Below, piece by piece: positions 32,521-39,290 of a DNA stretch of 39,290 bases. Position numbers and translations under genes: made by a program. Positions within the stretch are counted from its first letter, which is position 1; every line of letters starts with the position of its first letter. The stretch is from Candidatus Woesearchaeota archaeon (GTDB lineage Archaea > Nanobdellota > Nanobdellia > Woesearchaeales > JAGVYU01), in assembly GCA_018303105.1 (NCBI GenBank), contig JAGVYU010000052.1:1-39290 (forward strand), read 5' to 3'. The notes below the pieces were generated by a model. The model saw only the letters and a program-made list of their open reading frames with translations. It made no database searches and was not told where the DNA came from.

Positions 32521-32685
32521 TGACTACTGCTTCACGGGCGTCCGCCCCGCTCCTGCAAACAAGGCTCTGTCCTGAGAGTGTCTTGCCACTATCTCTGAGC
32601 ACTTTTAGATCGTGAATGTTGTGAGCGGAGGGGCATGTCCCTTACGGGGAGGCACCGCTCGATATACTGCAAATCCCATAGTTTT
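32521..32685 (+). other. Intergenic region with nested inverted repeat before the Lrp-like gene
   Basis: GAGCGG (32623-32628) pairs with CCGCTC (32655-32660). Inside lies a near-palindrome around 32631-32642 (GGGCATGTCC core) and a TCCC/GGGA hairpin. A TATA-like cgatatact follows at 32660-32668, about 23 bp before the ATG at 32686. The inverted repeats could be operators or a foldable leader. No coding capacity is supported here beyond an N-terminal extension of the next frame that looks non-coding. Confidence 0.35.
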
Positions 32686-33240
32686 ATGATGGAAAAACCC
32701 GATATTGCCTTTCCAAAATTGACGAGGAACGAGCAAACCGTACTCAAAAGGATTATTGAGCAGGCTAAAATTCCCGATTTGGAGATCGCCAAAAAAATGG
32801 GGCTTTCTCAACAGGCAATTTTTAAGATTAGGCACAAGCTCGAAGAAGTGGGGATTATCAAAGGGTATATGCCCATAATAGATTTTAAAAAGGTAGGTAT
32901 TGAAACATTGGTTGTTCTGGGGATCCGGTTCACTAAACAAGTCTGGGAAAAATACTCAGACGATCAAATTTCTGAAAGTATTAGAAAAATTCCACAGGTA
33001 ATCATTGCATATCGCATTCCTGAGTCAGGGATCTCCCATCTCCTGGTTATGGGGTTTAGGAATATGGAGCAAAAAGACAGATACCTTATGAAATTACAGA
33101 CAAAATACTCTAAGGAGATTGAGATCGTGAGGGTCTACCCGTTTGCAGTGGATAGAATCATTAAAGAAAGTAACGTGGGTCTGTTAAACATCATTCTTGA
33201 TAAGGAAGAAACCCCTACCGCCGAGTTTTTATTGGATTAA
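32686..33240 (+). CDS. Lrp/AsnC-family-like transcription regulator
   Basis: From the ATG at 32686 the protein has 184 residues. Residues 10-60 are a winged helix (LTRNEQTVLKRIIEQAKIPD, then EIAKKMGLSQQAIFKIRHKLEEVGII). The rest shows the Lrp-type effector-domain layout: a DFKKVGIETLVVLGIRF strand, an IPQVIIAYRI strand and a final beta-alpha unit. The frame also opens at ATG 32635, but those 17 extra residues are unlike the family and cover an inverted repeat, so the shorter start is chosen. Five microprotein genes follow on the same strand and are candidate targets or operon partners. Confidence 0.75.
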   Translation: MMEKPDIAFPKLTRNEQTVLKRIIEQAKIPDLEIAKKMGLSQQAIFKIRHKLEEVGIIKGYMPIIDFKKVGIETLVVLGIRFTKQVWEKYSDDQISESIRKIPQVIIAYRIPESGISHLLVMGFRNMEQKDRYLMKLQTKYSKEIEIVRVYPFAVDRIIKESNVGLLNIILDKEETPTAEFLLD

Positions 33241-33287
33241 TAACAACGATCTCCTACTGTTTGATTGATTTCTACTACCATACGCAG

Positions 33288-33295
33288 TTATAGCT
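33288..33295 (+). promoter_or_regulatory. TATA-like element before the microprotein run
   Basis: The motif agttatag is centred about 23 bp before the ATG at 33314, which has no Shine-Dalgarno sequence, so the first microprotein may be translated from a leaderless mRNA. Confidence 0.35.
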
Positions 33296-33313
33296 GCCTC
33301 CATTAAAACAGGC

Positions 33314-33427
33314 ATGGTTAAAACAAAAGGGACCATATGCAAGCATTGTAAGAGGCAGATTATGGACAAGATAAAGCTTGTCGGGCTTACATGTGTATGC
33401 CCTTTTTGTGAAAAACCAAGCGAATAG
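33314..33427 (+). CDS. Microprotein 1: 37-residue zinc-binding candidate
   Basis: The product MVKTKGTICKHCKRQIMDK... has five cysteines arranged C-x2-C, then after 14 residues C-x-C-x2-C (CVCPFC). Two CxxC-type knuckles about 20 residues apart in a basic small protein are typical of a minimal zinc ribbon. The cysteine spacing is hard to explain as random sequence and supports translation. It is the first of five tandem short genes on the plus strand. Confidence 0.55.
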   Translation: MVKTKGTICKHCKRQIMDKIKLVGLTCVCPFCEKPSE

Positions 33428-33441
33428 AATACCTAGAAAAA

Positions 33442-33570
33442 ATGAAGCGAACCCACGTACATAAAGAATCCAAACAACCGCAGGGCAGGGACGGTGTCAT
33501 AGCGGACCTCCCTGCGCTTGCATTGAGAAGCAGAAAATCGGATGGAAACGAATCCGTCGTCATTAATTGA
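33442..33570 (+). CDS. Microprotein 2: 42 residues, basic and hydrophilic
   Basis: The frame starts at an ATG 14 bp after microprotein 1 and ends at TGA 33568-33570. The product is hydrophilic with many Lys, Arg, His and Ser residues and a short ADLPALALRS segment. The ribosome-binding site is weak, so this is the least certain member of the run. Position, strand and length match the others. Confidence 0.4.
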   Translation: MKRTHVHKESKQPQGRDGVIADLPALALRSRKSDGNESVVIN

Positions 33571-33591
33571 AGAAGCACAAGAGGCGTGAAG

Positions 33592-33720
33592 ATGCATACA
33601 AAAACGGTGAATGAAGTTGAGCAAGAACTGTTGTTTAAAGACCTTAGAGTAACATTTTGGGAAAAGCACCATAGTATTCCCACCATGTACGACATAATGT
33701 GGGGAGAAATGGAGGCGTAA
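33592..33720 (+). CDS. Microprotein 3: 42 residues, acidic with aromatic residues
   Basis: The ATG is preceded by GAGGCGTGA, an acceptable ribosome-binding site. The product is acidic at both ends (NEVEQELLFKDL and WGEMEA) with two tryptophans and a central EKHHSIPTMYD. It looks like two short helices. The gene ends 2 bp before microprotein 4, which indicates coupled translation. Confidence 0.5.
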   Translation: MHTKTVNEVEQELLFKDLRVTFWEKHHSIPTMYDIMWGEMEA

Positions 33721-33722
33721 TC

Positions 33723-33848
33723 ATGAACTACAAAAACAACGGGTACAATCGGTTGTTAGTGGGAAATCTCTACAACTGGAGGTTAGACCGATTTGAGAGT
33801 CTCATAACCGAAGAAAACGCATACAGCCAAAATAAAATGAAGACTTAA
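33723..33848 (+). CDS. Microprotein 4: 41 residues
   Basis: A clear ribosome-binding site (GGAGGCG), which overlaps the end of microprotein 3, precedes the ATG. The product is polar with many asparagine and tyrosine residues (MNYKNNGYNRLLVGNLYNW) followed by an amphipathic segment RLDRFESLITEE. There is no signal peptide or membrane helix. No family is recognised. Confidence 0.5.
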   Translation: MNYKNNGYNRLLVGNLYNWRLDRFESLITEENAYSQNKMKT

Positions 33849-33861
33849 ATGGGGGAGCAGC

Positions 33862-33990
33862 ATGAGACGAAAACAAAACGGCAGAAGGCCCTATCGCTTT
33901 GAAACCGGTAATGAATTTGATGCGTTATTTGACCTGAATAGCGCTGTTGATGGAAGCAACCGTGAACAGCAAGAGAATATAGTGCGATGA
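33862..33990 (+). CDS. Microprotein 5: 42 residues, basic start and acidic middle
   Basis: The strong ribosome-binding site GGGGGAG lies five bases before the ATG. The product starts with a basic patch (MRRKQNGRRPYRFE), has an acidic aromatic middle (NEFDALFDLNSAVDG) and a glutamine-rich end. It is the last of the run. The 115 bp that follow hold only an oligo-T stretch (33995-33999), possibly a weak terminator. Confidence 0.5.
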   Translation: MRRKQNGRRPYRFETGNEFDALFDLNSAVDGSNREQQENIVR

Positions 33991-34105
33991 GCGTGGGTTT
34001 TTAGAGCTTCTAGTAGTTTCTCAATCCACACATTTTAACACCGCCTCAATAAACCATCCAATCAGAATTATAAGCCCTGACTTTACGGGCATCATTCTTT
34101 TTGCT

Positions 34106-34354
34106 TTATTTGGCCCGCGCGCTTCGGCAGTGCTTGATCTGTTTTCTTTTTTTATCAGCCAGTTTTTTAAATCCTTTTTTCCCAATTTCAACTTCGGGAA
34201 AATAATTTGCGCTGTATCCGCAAGCGTTGCAAATTCTCGAATTAAAGCTGAATCCCGTCATGACAGTCAACGGGTTTGAATAGTCTGTTCCGACATCTGT
34301 GCTCTTGCACTTTGGACAAACGAGAATATAATCTTTCTTTGATCTATTGACCAT
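34106..34354 (-). CDS. Small zinc-ribbon protein
   Basis: The 82-residue product has two zinc knuckles, CPKC (residues 13-16) and CNAC (42-45), flanking a short beta region, then GYSANYFPEV and a lysine/arginine-rich tail. This is a normal zinc-ribbon layout, as used in DNA-, RNA- or protein-binding archaeal proteins. It begins 11 bp after the coiled-coil gene stop, so the two form an operon. No specific family is recognised. Confidence 0.65.
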   Translation of the reverse strand: MVNRSKKDYILVCPKCKSTDVGTDYSNPLTVMTGFSFNSRICNACGYSANYFPEVEIGKKGFKKLADKKRKQIKHCRSARAK

Positions 34355-34365
34355 AGAGGGAGTTA

Positions 34366-35403
34366 CTACTTCACGGGCGTCATGCCTTCAACAAGCTTGG
34401 GGTCTGGAGCAGCTCCCTTTGCTTCCGCAGCGCTCGTGGTCGGTCCTCCGATGTGATCATGCAAATACTCCTGTAATTTTAATCCCTGAGCAAACACGGG
34501 ATTCTCTTCAAGCAAACGCTCAACGGCATGTGATAACAGCTCTGCTTTCTCAATCCGGAAGTTGAATTCCCCGCGCACTCTGGCTGCAAGCTCGGCAAAC
34601 CGTTCGTCGATTTTCTTATGAATCTCTTTGAGATCAGTGAGCGTTCTCTTCGCATCCTTGTCGGATTTTTCAATGATGGCCAGTTTTTCCGTAAACTCCG
34701 ATTTCTTCACGAAAGTCGCATTCGCAATCTCGAGCTTGTCCACTTTATTGCCGAGCTCTTTTAAGTCGGAGCGCAATGCCTCAAGCTTATCCGCGAATGT
34801 GTTGAACGCCTCAAAGCTTTTCTGCGATTCTATGAAGACATTCTCAACGCGATCTGCGTGCCGTTCAACCGTTGCGGTGATTTTTTTTACTTTCATGAGC
34901 TCATCTTTGACTTCCTCGTTGAGTTTTATAACCTGCTCAATGCCTCGATACAGCCCCATCTGATCCCTCATCCGTTTCAGCTGGTCCATGACATTTCTGA
35001 GCATCTCCTCTTTTGCCTCGAGAATTCCCCGCAATCCCTCAATCTTGCCATCTTCCTTCTGGAGCTGGATCATGAGCTTGTCAGGATGCACGCTCTCAAC
35101 AAGATCTGCCGCTTTCGTAGCCTTAACCTCAATCATGCCTACGGTACGCTGGGTGTCATTCACCTGGCCGCGAAGCTCTCCAATCTGCTCATTCATCGTG
35201 CCAAAGCGCTCCGTCGTGGATTTACGCATTTCCTTAAGAGACTCGAGCGTTCCCGTAATCTTGGTGATGTCTGCTTGAATCAACTCAACTTTCTGTCCAA
35301 GAGCCGCGTCTTGGGGGATTTGTTTTTCTCCCTCTTCCTCATCATCATCATCTGCAGCCTGCTTTGGCTGTTCCGCTGCTTTCTTTTTATGAAAAGGCCA
35401 CAT
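34366..35403 (-). CDS. Long coiled-coil protein
   Basis: The 345-residue protein begins MWPFHKKK, has an acidic low-complexity patch (DDDDEEEGE, about 19-27), and then shows nearly continuous heptad helices over residues 35-310 with few prolines or glycines. The end is Ala/Gly/Pro-rich. The pattern resembles structural or scaffold proteins such as archaeal FlaC-like or SMC-like coiled coils, without any ATPase motif. The gene is divergent from the receiver-PAS gene, and the two promoters are side by side (35430-35462), so a signalling link is possible. Confidence 0.6.
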   Translation of the reverse strand: MWPFHKKKAAEQPKQAADDDDEEEGEKQIPQDAALGQKVELIQADITKITGTLESLKEMRKSTTERFGTMNEQIGELRGQVNDTQRTVGMIEVKATKAADLVESVHPDKLMIQLQKEDGKIEGLRGILEAKEEMLRNVMDQLKRMRDQMGLYRGIEQVIKLNEEVKDELMKVKKITATVERHADRVENVFIESQKSFEAFNTFADKLEALRSDLKELGNKVDKLEIANATFVKKSEFTEKLAIIEKSDKDAKRTLTDLKEIHKKIDERFAELAARVRGEFNFRIEKAELLSHAVERLLEENPVFAQGLKLQEYLHDHIGGPTTSAAEAKGAAPDPKLVEGMTPVK

Positions 35404-35429
35404 CCCATGATAATGCCTGGTTTGCTATT

Positions 35430-35438
35430 ATTTAAAGG
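35430..35438 (-). promoter_or_regulatory. TATA box of the coiled-coil gene
   Basis: The minus strand reads CTTTAAATA about 30 bp before the ATG at 35403. Confidence 0.45.
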
Positions 35439-35453
35439 TTTGGACTTCGCAGC

Positions 35454-35462
35454 ATTTAAATA
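35454..35462 (+). promoter_or_regulatory. TATA box of the receiver-PAS gene
   Basis: The motif atttaaata is centred 27 bp before the ATG at 35485, suiting a leaderless transcript. Confidence 0.5.
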
Positions 35463-35484
35463 TCCGTGATGTCCAAAACAATGG

Positions 35485-36195
35485 ATGCACGCAATTCTCG
35501 CAGTCGATCAGGACATTCGCATTCTGGAAGACGTGAAGAGGGTCTTAACTCCGCTGCCAGCGAGCGTTACCGTAGCAATGAAGGGCGAGGATGCAATTGC
35601 GTTTCTCAAGACCGGAAAATTCGACATGCTCATCTCGGCGATTGACACGGGCGATATCGACGGGCTGCAGCTGATTCAGGAGGCGAAGAAGCGATTCATG
35701 GCGACGATGGTCGTGAGCGCGAGGAATGATGAGGACACGATCGGCATGATCACCGCGTATTACAAGCCCGACCGCTACTTGACAAAGCCCTTGAATGAGG
35801 ATGTGCTCCTGCACACGGTTCAGGATCTGCTGAAAACCGGAGCCTTGCCCGCTGCATTGCGCGAATCAGTCTTGAATGAGCTCTCGGCTCACTTTCCTGG
35901 AGGCATCGCTGTGTTGAACTCCGAGTGCGATATTCTCTGGGTGAACGAATATTTGGAAAGCAAGGGATTCTCTTTGAGGAATGTGTATGGGCAAAAATCG
36001 CATTTTGCCTTTGAGCACAGACATTCCCCTCAGGAGCCAACGATAAAAGCGCTGCAGACAGGAAAAACACACTCCGGCACACATAAAGGAGAGGATCAGC
36101 ATTCATACTCATTAACCTCTATTCCCCTTGTCGTGGATGGAAAAGTGAAGTATCTTCTTGAAGTTACGCTCGATCTCTCAGCGATGAGTCAGTAG
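35485..36195 (+). CDS. Receiver-like (pseudo-receiver) plus PAS protein
   Basis: Residues 1-118 fit a response-regulator receiver fold: ILAVDQDIRILEDV at the start, FDMLISAIDTGDIDG in the middle, MVVSARND and YLTKPLNED. The lysine of the TKP motif and the serine of VVSA are kept, but the phosphoacceptor position before the DG turn is alanine and the N-terminal acidic pair is DQ. Canonical phosphorylation is therefore unlikely. Residues 125-236 fit a PAS domain (GGIAVLNSECDILWVNEYLE, then LLEVTLDLS). No output domain follows, so it probably acts by protein contact. Confidence 0.7.
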   Translation: MHAILAVDQDIRILEDVKRVLTPLPASVTVAMKGEDAIAFLKTGKFDMLISAIDTGDIDGLQLIQEAKKRFMATMVVSARNDEDTIGMITAYYKPDRYLTKPLNEDVLLHTVQDLLKTGALPAALRESVLNELSAHFPGGIAVLNSECDILWVNEYLESKGFSLRNVYGQKSHFAFEHRHSPQEPTIKALQTGKTHSGTHKGEDQHSYSLTSIPLVVDGKVKYLLEVTLDLSAMSQ

Positions 36196-36360
36196 ACTTA
36201 TTTTATAAGAATATTATACATATTATATAAGATTAAATAATGATAAATTAGTATATAATAAGATATAAGGCTTATTTAATAAGACTAATTCTAAGGATAG
36301 GTTAAATTTATATACTAATATACTTATTTGATAAGAATACTTACTTATTAAGTAAATACA
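36196..36360 (+). promoter_or_regulatory. Regulatory region of regulator copy 3 with CTTAT/ATAAG repeats
   Basis: The 165-bp A/T-rich gap holds three 13-bp units CTTATTTNATAAG at 36197-36209, 36271-36283 and 36323-36335, and a longer inverted repeat TTACTTATTAAGTAA at 36341-36355 with an overlapping ACTTAC at 36339-36344. A TATA-like AATTTATATACT lies at 36305-36316. The repeats surround the likely transcription start and look like operator sites, probably for the protein encoded just downstream. Confidence 0.5.
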
Positions 36361-36855
36361 TTGAAACTAGGGAACGCGGCGAGGAAACACGAAACAGCAA
36401 CCCCTCAACTAGATACCGTGCTCGCTGCGTTTCTCAAGCACCTTCGGGAGCAGCATAACCTTTCTGACGAACAAATAAATACGCTATTTGAGCAAAAAAC
36501 TTCCATTCCAGTCTCTGCATTCTCATCGCTCCTCAGCACGCTTGAAACCGTTGTGAAGTATCTCAAGGAAAACAAGCGTTTGAGAAATGGCGAAATCGCC
36601 ACGCTCCTCAATAGAGATCCAAGAACAATCTGGGCAACTTATCACAACGCCCTTAAAAAATTTCCTTCTTCACTGATTGTCGCGCAAACGCCTTACCATA
36701 TTCCTGCCGACGTTTTTCGTGACCGTAGCAAGTCCACATTGGAAGCGGCCATCATGCATCTCATAGTACATTACAAGCTTAGCCTGCACGAAATAGCCGT
36801 GCTGCTTAAGCGTGATGACAGCACCATTTGGATCACCGCGCACAGGAAAAAATGA
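36361..36855 (+). CDS. Two-repeat helix-turn-helix regulator, copy 3
   Basis: The 164-residue protein has an N-terminal helix (15-46) and two repeats (49-100 and 114-164). Repeat 1 has IPVSAF, STLETVVKYLKE, EIATLLNRDPRTIWATY and HNALKK; repeat 2 has IPADVF, STLEAAIMHL, EIAVLLKRDDSTIWIT. It shares its layout with copies 1 and 2, but here the best-preserved NRD-x-RTIW motif is in repeat 1. The only start in the frame is TTG. The stop overlaps the ATG of the next surface gene (ATGA). It is likely a DNA-binding regulator of its own operon. Confidence 0.75.
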   Translation: MKLGNAARKHETATPQLDTVLAAFLKHLREQHNLSDEQINTLFEQKTSIPVSAFSSLLSTLETVVKYLKENKRLRNGEIATLLNRDPRTIWATYHNALKKFPSSLIVAQTPYHIPADVFRDRSKSTLEAAIMHLIVHYKLSLHEIAVLLKRDDSTIWITAHRKK

Positions 36856-39290
36856 AACGCAAAGCAACAGTAGGGTATAAGGCAGTGTTTTTCCTAGCTG
36901 TGCTCTTACTGCTCGGCATTTCGCTGACAGGGCTCTTCCTTGTGAGAACATACACAGGATATCTGGGCCTCAGCCTCAACGCTTCTGCAGGAACGATTAG
37001 CACCGTGCTCATCACGTACACCGCCGCAACAACGTATTGGTCAGGCGCCGGTGGTATGTTCAGTCTTGACTTAAATAGCGATCTCCCTGCCATCACGATT
37101 AACGCAACGAAATCGAATATTACGATGAGAAATATGACGTTCGACTGCTTTGGGGGAACGGGAAACGATATATACTTTTCAACCACCTGGCATGAGAACG
37201 TCTCGTATCCTGTCGGCGCTGCTACCCTTGCTGATGTCAATAGCTATATTGGGACACTTGATACGAGTTTGAGCGCTCCAAACAATACGTTAACACGCAA
37301 CATCACCGTTAACTTTGGAGGAACCTCTATCACAACGATTGGAGCATACACGAGGCAGAAAAACCAGCCGGAATCAACTGACTTTGACCTGTTCGTGCTG
37401 AAAGACAATCTAGGCCGTCTGCTGTGGGGAACGCACGTGAATGCCCTCGCTACGGGATTTAACGGGCAGTTGTTTAATTATCAGGTCATGCTTCCCATCC
37501 CCGCAAATACCACAACCGTTCAATACTACGCATACGGAGATCCTCTTTCAGATCCCTTTGGCAATTGTACTGTCGTGAAGAATGTCGTCGTGGATGGATA
37601 TGTTCTCGATAATCAAACGGGTCTTCCACTGGAGAATGTGAGCGTTAAGGTTGGAGGAGCATGGTCGAGTATCACGAATTCTGCCGGATTTTACAGTCTC
37701 ATCGCCCAGGAGGGCACACACTTCCTCATCGGAGAAGCTAGTGGTTATCTGGATTACATTGACAGTGTCACACTCACATTTGGAACACCATTGCACTATA
37801 ACTTCTCCATGATTCCAACACTCGGGCAGGAGCCACCATCAGGATATGGATTTGTAAGAGGAGTCGTGCGCGACAACGACACGCAGCTTCCCATCCAGAA
37901 TGTTTCCATTCAAGTAGGAGGTCTGACACAGGTAACTGATGCAAATGGCAATTATACGATCGTCGCGCCAAATGGAAACAACACGCTTGTCGCATTAAGA
38001 ACCGGGTATAATACGCATGTTGCCTCCGTAACCGTAACAACGCTGCAATACACAACCCACAACATAAATCTGACGAGGCTCCCGACGGAAGCGGGCCTCA
38101 ACGGAACGCTCACAGGATTTGTCAAGGATACTTCAGGAGTAGCAATTGGAAACGTGAGCGTATACGTAAATGATATTATCGGAAGCACAAACACGGTTGG
38201 AAATTACAGTTTGAGCCTCTCTACGGGCACATACTGGGCTGTATTCCTGAAGCAGGGATATTTCCTCAACGCAACACAGGTATTCATTAACGTTAGTCAG
38301 ACAACGTATCTCAATATAACGTTAGTTACTTTTGCAGCTCCCGGACTTGGCCCAGGTCTTGGTCCTGGTCTCGGCCAGGGTGTGGGTCCTGGTCTCGGCC
38401 CGGGATTAGGCCCTGGTCAGGGAGCGAATGCCGTTCAGGAAGAACCGAGAGCCCTGGAAATCTATACGTCCCTAGATGCAATCAAGAAAAAGGTTCGCCA
38501 AGGGTCATTCGCTGAGGAGAGTATGACTATTTACAACTTCAAGAATATTCCTACACATCTTACTTTTTCCGTGTCAGGAAGCGTTGCTCCATATGTCAAA
38601 CTCAGCATGGAAGACGCAATTATCCAGCCTAACGCAAGTGCAAAGCTCAACATCCGTCTCTTAGGCGATGGCGTTCCGGGCCTCTATACGGGTATTCTCA
38701 AACTCGATGGAGATTTCCAGGCGCTTGTTCCCATAGAGCTTACAATCATTAAAGAGGGTAAAATCCCGGTGGAGGCCTTAATCATTAAGATTGACACGCT
38801 ACAGCAGGAAGCATATCGCGGCCAGGAATTCCGCTACAAAGTTGACTTAATCAATTTGTTGTCCGGCACAGAATTTGATGTCCATCTTAATTTTACACTC
38901 TATGATGTAAATAGGACAACGATCATACCTCTCGGAGAACAGACCACCTCCGTGCCAACGTTCATCTCCATCATAAGAAAGGCAGCGCTCCCTTCGGACG
39001 TCCCGTTAGGAGATTATATCCTCGCAGTTGATGCGAAGTATGTTGGCTTCAGCGCAAATGCCAACACGCTGTTCTTCATCAAGGATCCATTTTACAAATA
39101 CAATGTGTTTGGCATTTTTCCTGTCTGGATGCTCTCGCTCATTATGGCGCTCTTCTCAACCGGATTTTTCACGTACCTGATCATTAAACGCCAGCAGGAG
39201 AAGAAGAAGCGGTTTCATGTGAAAGTGGATTACAAACTCATCCCCACCGAGGGTGAGAGGAGCATCTTCATCGGCTACATCGCCGAAACC
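36852..39290 (+). CDS. Large membrane-anchored surface protein, C-terminus beyond the window
   Basis: The frame is open for 813 codons to the window edge. In order: a signal or anchor helix (about 10-32); an N-terminal beta domain (35-240) whose end (GFNGQLFNYQVMLP, then VQYYAYG) faintly recalls the paralogue family; three carboxypeptidase-regulatory-like domains (about 245-320, 335-415 and 418-492) with N-x-SV and G-x-Y-T/S patterns; a G-P-G-L repeat (about 496-522); two further beta domains (about 530-745); a membrane helix (about 755-775); and the start of a cytoplasmic domain. It is coupled to regulator copy 3 by ATGA. It should be a rigid cell-surface stalk with an intracellular part. 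Confidence 0.75.
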   Translation, partial: MKRKATVGYKAVFFLAVLLLLGISLTGLFLVRTYTGYLGLSLNASAGTISTVLITYTAATTYWSGAGGMFSLDLNSDLPAITINATKSNITMRNMTFDCFGGTGNDIYFSTTWHENVSYPVGAATLADVNSYIGTLDTSLSAPNNTLTRNITVNFGGTSITTIGAYTRQKNQPESTDFDLFVLKDNLGRLLWGTHVNALATGFNGQLFNYQVMLPIPANTTTVQYYAYGDPLSDPFGNCTVVKNVVVDGYVLDNQTGLPLENVSVKVGGAWSSITNSAGFYSLIAQEGTHFLIGEASGYLDYIDSVTLTFGTPLHYNFSMIPTLGQEPPSGYGFVRGVVRDNDTQLPIQNVSIQVGGLTQVTDANGNYTIVAPNGNNTLVALRTGYNTHVASVTVTTLQYTTHNINLTRLPTEAGLNGTLTGFVKDTSGVAIGNVSVYVNDIIGSTNTVGNYSLSLSTGTYWAVFLKQGYFLNATQVFINVSQTTYLNITLVTFAAPGLGPGLGPGLGQGVGPGLGPGLGPGQGANAVQEEPRALEIYTSLDAIKKKVRQGSFAEESMTIYNFKNIPTHLTFSVSGSVAPYVKLSMEDAIIQPNASAKLNIRLLGDGVPGLYTGILKLDGDFQALVPIELTIIKEGKIPVEALIIKIDTLQQEAYRGQEFRYKVDLINLLSGTEFDVHLNFTLYDVNRTTIIPLGEQTTSVPTFISIIRKAALPSDVPLGDYILAVDAKYVGFSANANTLFFIKDPFYKYNVFGIFPVWMLSLIMALFSTGFFTYLIIKRQQEKKKRFHVKVDYKLIPTEGERSIFIGYIAET

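Noticed and set aside
32635-32685. Seventeen extra N-terminal residues of the Lrp-like protein from ATG 32635
   Set aside because: They are unlike the family, overlap an inverted repeat, and a TATA-like element fits the ATG at 32686.
32530-34385. Shared 13-mer CTTCACGGGCGTC at about 32532 and 34370 as a repeat or attachment site
   Set aside because: A single match of this length is expected by chance in a window of this size, and one copy is the coding end of the coiled-coil gene.
36197-36355. Repeated CTTAT/ATAAG units as a CRISPR array or replication origin
   Set aside because: Units are only 13 bp with irregular spacing and no spacers; no Cas or Orc/Cdc6 gene is nearby. Operators before a regulator gene explain them better.

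Overview
The window reads as archaeal, most likely from a DPANN lineage near Woesearchaeota or Pacearchaeota. This placement is inferred from gene content, not tested by phylogeny. The support is a deoxyhypusine synthase, DUF835 and SpoIIM/DUF95 proteins, an Lrp-type regulator, ribbon-helix-helix regulators, large sequon-rich surface proteins with PKD, CARDB and carboxypeptidase-regulatory-like domains, and many A/T-rich TATA boxes about 23-30 bp before start codons, as expected for leaderless archaeal mRNAs. No tRNA, rRNA, CRISPR array or insertion sequence was recognised.

Region 1 (1-10.5 kb) is mostly housekeeping and envelope genes: a DUF84 NTPase convergent with deoxyhypusine synthase; a strongly foldable intergenic element (1648-1733); a tight minus-strand operon of a debranching-enzyme-like glycosidase, a SpoIIM/DUF95 membrane protein, a 48-residue protein, a lipoprotein and an M50-like membrane protease; a DUF835-HTH regulator; a membrane-anchored protein with no normal start codon; a TraB/TiKi-like protein; a lipoprotein; and two plus-strand genes, one of which shares a helical repeat with the giant protein next to it.

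Region 2 (10.5-31.6 kb) is an array of secreted and surface proteins, nearly all on the minus strand. A giant modular protein of about 1486 residues follows two overlapping ribbon-helix-helix genes. Two pairs of paralogous secreted proteins (15.7-17.2 and 22.0-23.7 kb) share a tryptophan-glycine core, two cysteines and a conserved C-terminal strand. A five-gene operon (24.7-31.6 kb) is joined by overlapping stop and start codons.

Region 3 (31.6-39.3 kb) holds a coiled-coil protein, an Lrp-like regulator followed by five tandem microproteins of 37-42 residues, a zinc ribbon and a coiled-coil protein, a receiver-PAS protein lacking the phosphoacceptor aspartate, and a large surface protein that runs off the window.

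The main candidate system is a regulator of two tandem sigma-region-4-like helix-turn-helix repeats that occurs three times (17218-17697, 31111-31569, 36361-36855). Each copy overlaps the start of a surface-protein gene by ATGA. Two of the promoters carry paired TGTAAGT motifs and the third carries a cluster of CTTAT/ATAAG inverted repeats, so each regulator may control its own promoter and the surface genes behind it. The microprotein run is the second unexplained system.
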